Below are positions 62,692 to 64,000 of a stretch of 64,000 nucleotides of DNA, piece after piece. Source of the stretch: an uncultured Mediterraneibacter sp. GTDB lineage: Bacteria; Bacillota; Clostridia; Lachnospirales; Lachnospiraceae. Each line of letters starts with the position of its first letter. Positions within the stretch are counted from its first letter, which is position 1. Location: the NCBI GenBank assembly GCA_944381495.1, contig CALWLJ010000001.1:1-64000 (forward strand), read 5' to 3'. The notes below the pieces were generated by a model. The model saw only the letters and a program-made list of their open reading frames with translations, searched no databases and was not told the DNA's origin. The translations under genes were made by a program, and so were the position numbers.

Positions 62692-63896
62692 AACAAAAAA
62701 AGATCATGATTTTAGGTGGCGGAAAAAATCAGATACCATTAATAAAAGCCGCTAAAAAACTGGAATATCATGTTGTAGTTTGCGATGAACGCAAAGATGT
62801 TCAGGGGAAGCAGTTCTGCGATAAGTTTATTAATATAAATTACATGGATAAAGAGTTGGTTTTACAGGCGGCTGTGAAAGAAAAAATTGACGGTATTATC
62901 TCAAACTCAGAACCGGCTATGCTTGTTGTTGCATATGTCTCGGAGACTCTTAATCTGGTAGGAAACAGCACTTCCAGTATTCAGAAATTATTGTCAAAAG
63001 AGAAATTTAGAAATTTACAAAAAGAGGCAGGGGTATTTGCGCCTTCTTATAAAGGGGTAGAAACAGCGGAGGAGCTTATAGAGGCAGTGGGAAAAATGAG
63101 TTTTCCAATTATTATTAAACCTGCAGAAAGCTCGGGAAGCAGAGGAACAACTCGTTTAGATAACTTTGATGAAGAAAAAATACTGGAAGCATTTGAAAAA
63201 TGCAGAAATTTTTCACGTAATAACAGAGTAACAGCAGAAGAATTCGTGAAAATGGATTCACTAATTGTAAATGAGGCTGATATTTTTGTGTTAGGAAATG
63301 AAATTCTATGGGACGGTATTATGTCTACAGGCAGAGCCGCTGAAACACCAATGCTTCCAATGACAACTAATTTTCCTGCACGAATATCAGAGGAAAATTT
63401 ATATAAATTAGAAAAGACAGTTGAGAAAATTTTAAAACAGGCAAATATCACACATGGAATCTATAATGTGGAGTCTTATTTTACAGAAGACCAGGTATTT
63501 GTAATAGAGATAAATCCACGACAAGGAGGTAACTTTATTCCAAAACTGATCCAGGAACATACAGGAATTGATATGTATAAGCTTTTAGTGAGTACTTCCG
63601 TAAATGATTTGTCGTATTATAACTCGTTAAATAGCTATAAACGTAAAAATAGTTATATAACTTTACAAATGGTTTTTGCAAAACAGGAAGGTGCTTATAA
63701 GGGACTATATATTGATCAGGAGATCAGCGATTATGTTCAATGGACTCAGGAATTATACCAATACAATGATTTTATTGAAAAAGGCGAAAATGCTTCCAAT
63801 GTTGTTGCTTATGTAGATCTGAAATTTGGAACATATGAAGAACAGACATTCTTTATCAGAAATATCGAAAAATATATTTATGCTATTGTGCAGTAA
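62688..63896 (+). CDS. ATP-grasp ligase-like protein
   Basis: A 402-residue protein of the carbamoyl-phosphate-synthase-like ATP-grasp group. Pre-ATP-grasp Rossmann part (KKIMILGGGKNQIPLIKAAK; ISNSEPAMLVVAYVSE), ATP-binding lysines in PIIIKPAESSGSRGTTRL, and metal ligands in FVIEINPRQGGNFIPKLIQE. Such ligases join a carboxylate to an amine; in this cluster it may attach an amino acid or other acyl group to the amino sugar. Substrates are inferred only from context. Confidence 0.88.
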   Translation: MKQKKIMILGGGKNQIPLIKAAKKLEYHVVVCDERKDVQGKQFCDKFININYMDKELVLQAAVKEKIDGIISNSEPAMLVVAYVSETLNLVGNSTSSIQKLLSKEKFRNLQKEAGVFAPSYKGVETAEELIEAVGKMSFPIIIKPAESSGSRGTTRLDNFDEEKILEAFEKCRNFSRNNRVTAEEFVKMDSLIVNEADIFVLGNEILWDGIMSTGRAAETPMLPMTTNFPARISEENLYKLEKTVEKILKQANITHGIYNVESYFTEDQVFVIEINPRQGGNFIPKLIQEHTGIDMYKLLVSTSVNDLSYYNSLNSYKRKNSYITLQMVFAKQEGAYKGLYIDQEISDYVQWTQELYQYNDFIEKGENASNVVAYVDLKFGTYEEQTFFIRNIEKYIYAIVQ

Positions 63897-63907
63897 AGGG
63901 GATTACT

Positions 63908-64000
63908 ATGTATAAGATCAGAAAATTGGATGCGGAAACCTGCAGAAAGTATTTTGAAGAATTAAGTGTTTTCTATTATAACAATTCAATTACGGGCAGC
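63908..64000 (+). CDS. GNAT-like acyltransferase, 5' end only
   Basis: The frame starts at ATG 63908 after AAAGGGGATTACT and runs off the window, reading MYKIRKLDAETCRKYFEELS and eleven more residues. The opening resembles a GNAT acetyltransferase, which would fit N-acylation after the aminotransferase, but 31 residues do not prove it. Confidence 0.5.
   Translation, partial: MYKIRKLDAETCRKYFEELSVFYYNNSITGS

Overview
The window looks like the chromosome of a spore-forming gut Clostridium-type Firmicute, most likely family Lachnospiraceae. The grounds are a spoIIAA-spoIIAB-sigF operon, spoVA germination genes, a T-box leader on valS, a class B sortase with an SPQTG-type substrate, PHP-type CpsB phosphatases with split CpsC/CpsD kinases, and a LoaP-type NusG paralogue. 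This is inferred from gene content; no rRNA or tRNA gene is visible.

Layout. 0-7.8 kb: a RelBE-type toxin-antitoxin pair with its own operator, a BlaI/BlaR1-like regulator pair with operators, small membrane proteins, an XRE regulator, a DeoR regulator followed by a stub of L-rhamnose mutarotase, and a secreted glucosaminidase. 7.8-16.2 kb: T-box-valS, an LtaS-like sulfatase, folC, a 44-residue protein and a TPR membrane protein. 16.3-20.7 kb: spoIIA operon, an LCP protein, sortase B and its probable substrate. 20.9-27.9 kb: spoVA genes in two blocks, spoVAA-AB and a divergent spoVAC / spoVAD-AE, separated by an AT-rich AAA ATPase, a deleted RloB-like partner, a structured RNA candidate and a cpsC-cpsD pair.

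28-64 kb is a surface-polysaccharide region with two initiation modules. Module 1 is cpsB, a 38-residue membrane microprotein, a FlaA1/CapD-type nucleotide-sugar dehydratase, a palindrome-rich leader, loaP and a second dehydratase. It is followed by a strikingly AT-rich cassette: sugar-1-P transferase, HpcH/HpaI aldolase, GT4, GT2, Wzy/EpsG, GT4, GT32, an Fe-S F420-dehydrogenase-like protein, pyruvyl transferase, DUF1919, a dead acyltransferase, GT4 and Wzx. The cassette ends in a 3' fragment of a metallophosphatase whose complete copy lies 4.7 kb downstream; an IS21-type element and a short AT-rich island lie between. Module 2 (55.7-64 kb) is cpsB-cpsC-cpsD, a dead LCP gene, a second microprotein, a third dehydratase copy that is doubly broken, then DegT aminotransferase, PglC-like transferase, ATP-grasp and a GNAT-like start running off the window.

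How it fits together. CpsB/CpsC/CpsD set chain length and flux. The dehydratase, aminotransferase and PglC-like enzymes resemble a pathway to a diamino-sugar (bacillosamine-like) lipid primer. LoaP probably carries RNA polymerase through the long AT-rich operon. Repeated dehydratase genes on the left and repeated metallophosphatase ends on the right look like scars of recombination that swaps capsule cassettes. The observations most worth follow-up are the paired 38-residue microproteins, the structured RNA at about 24.0 kb, the palindromic leader of loaP, the mosaic dehydratase copies, and a hairpin-rich 177-bp insertion in the third copy.
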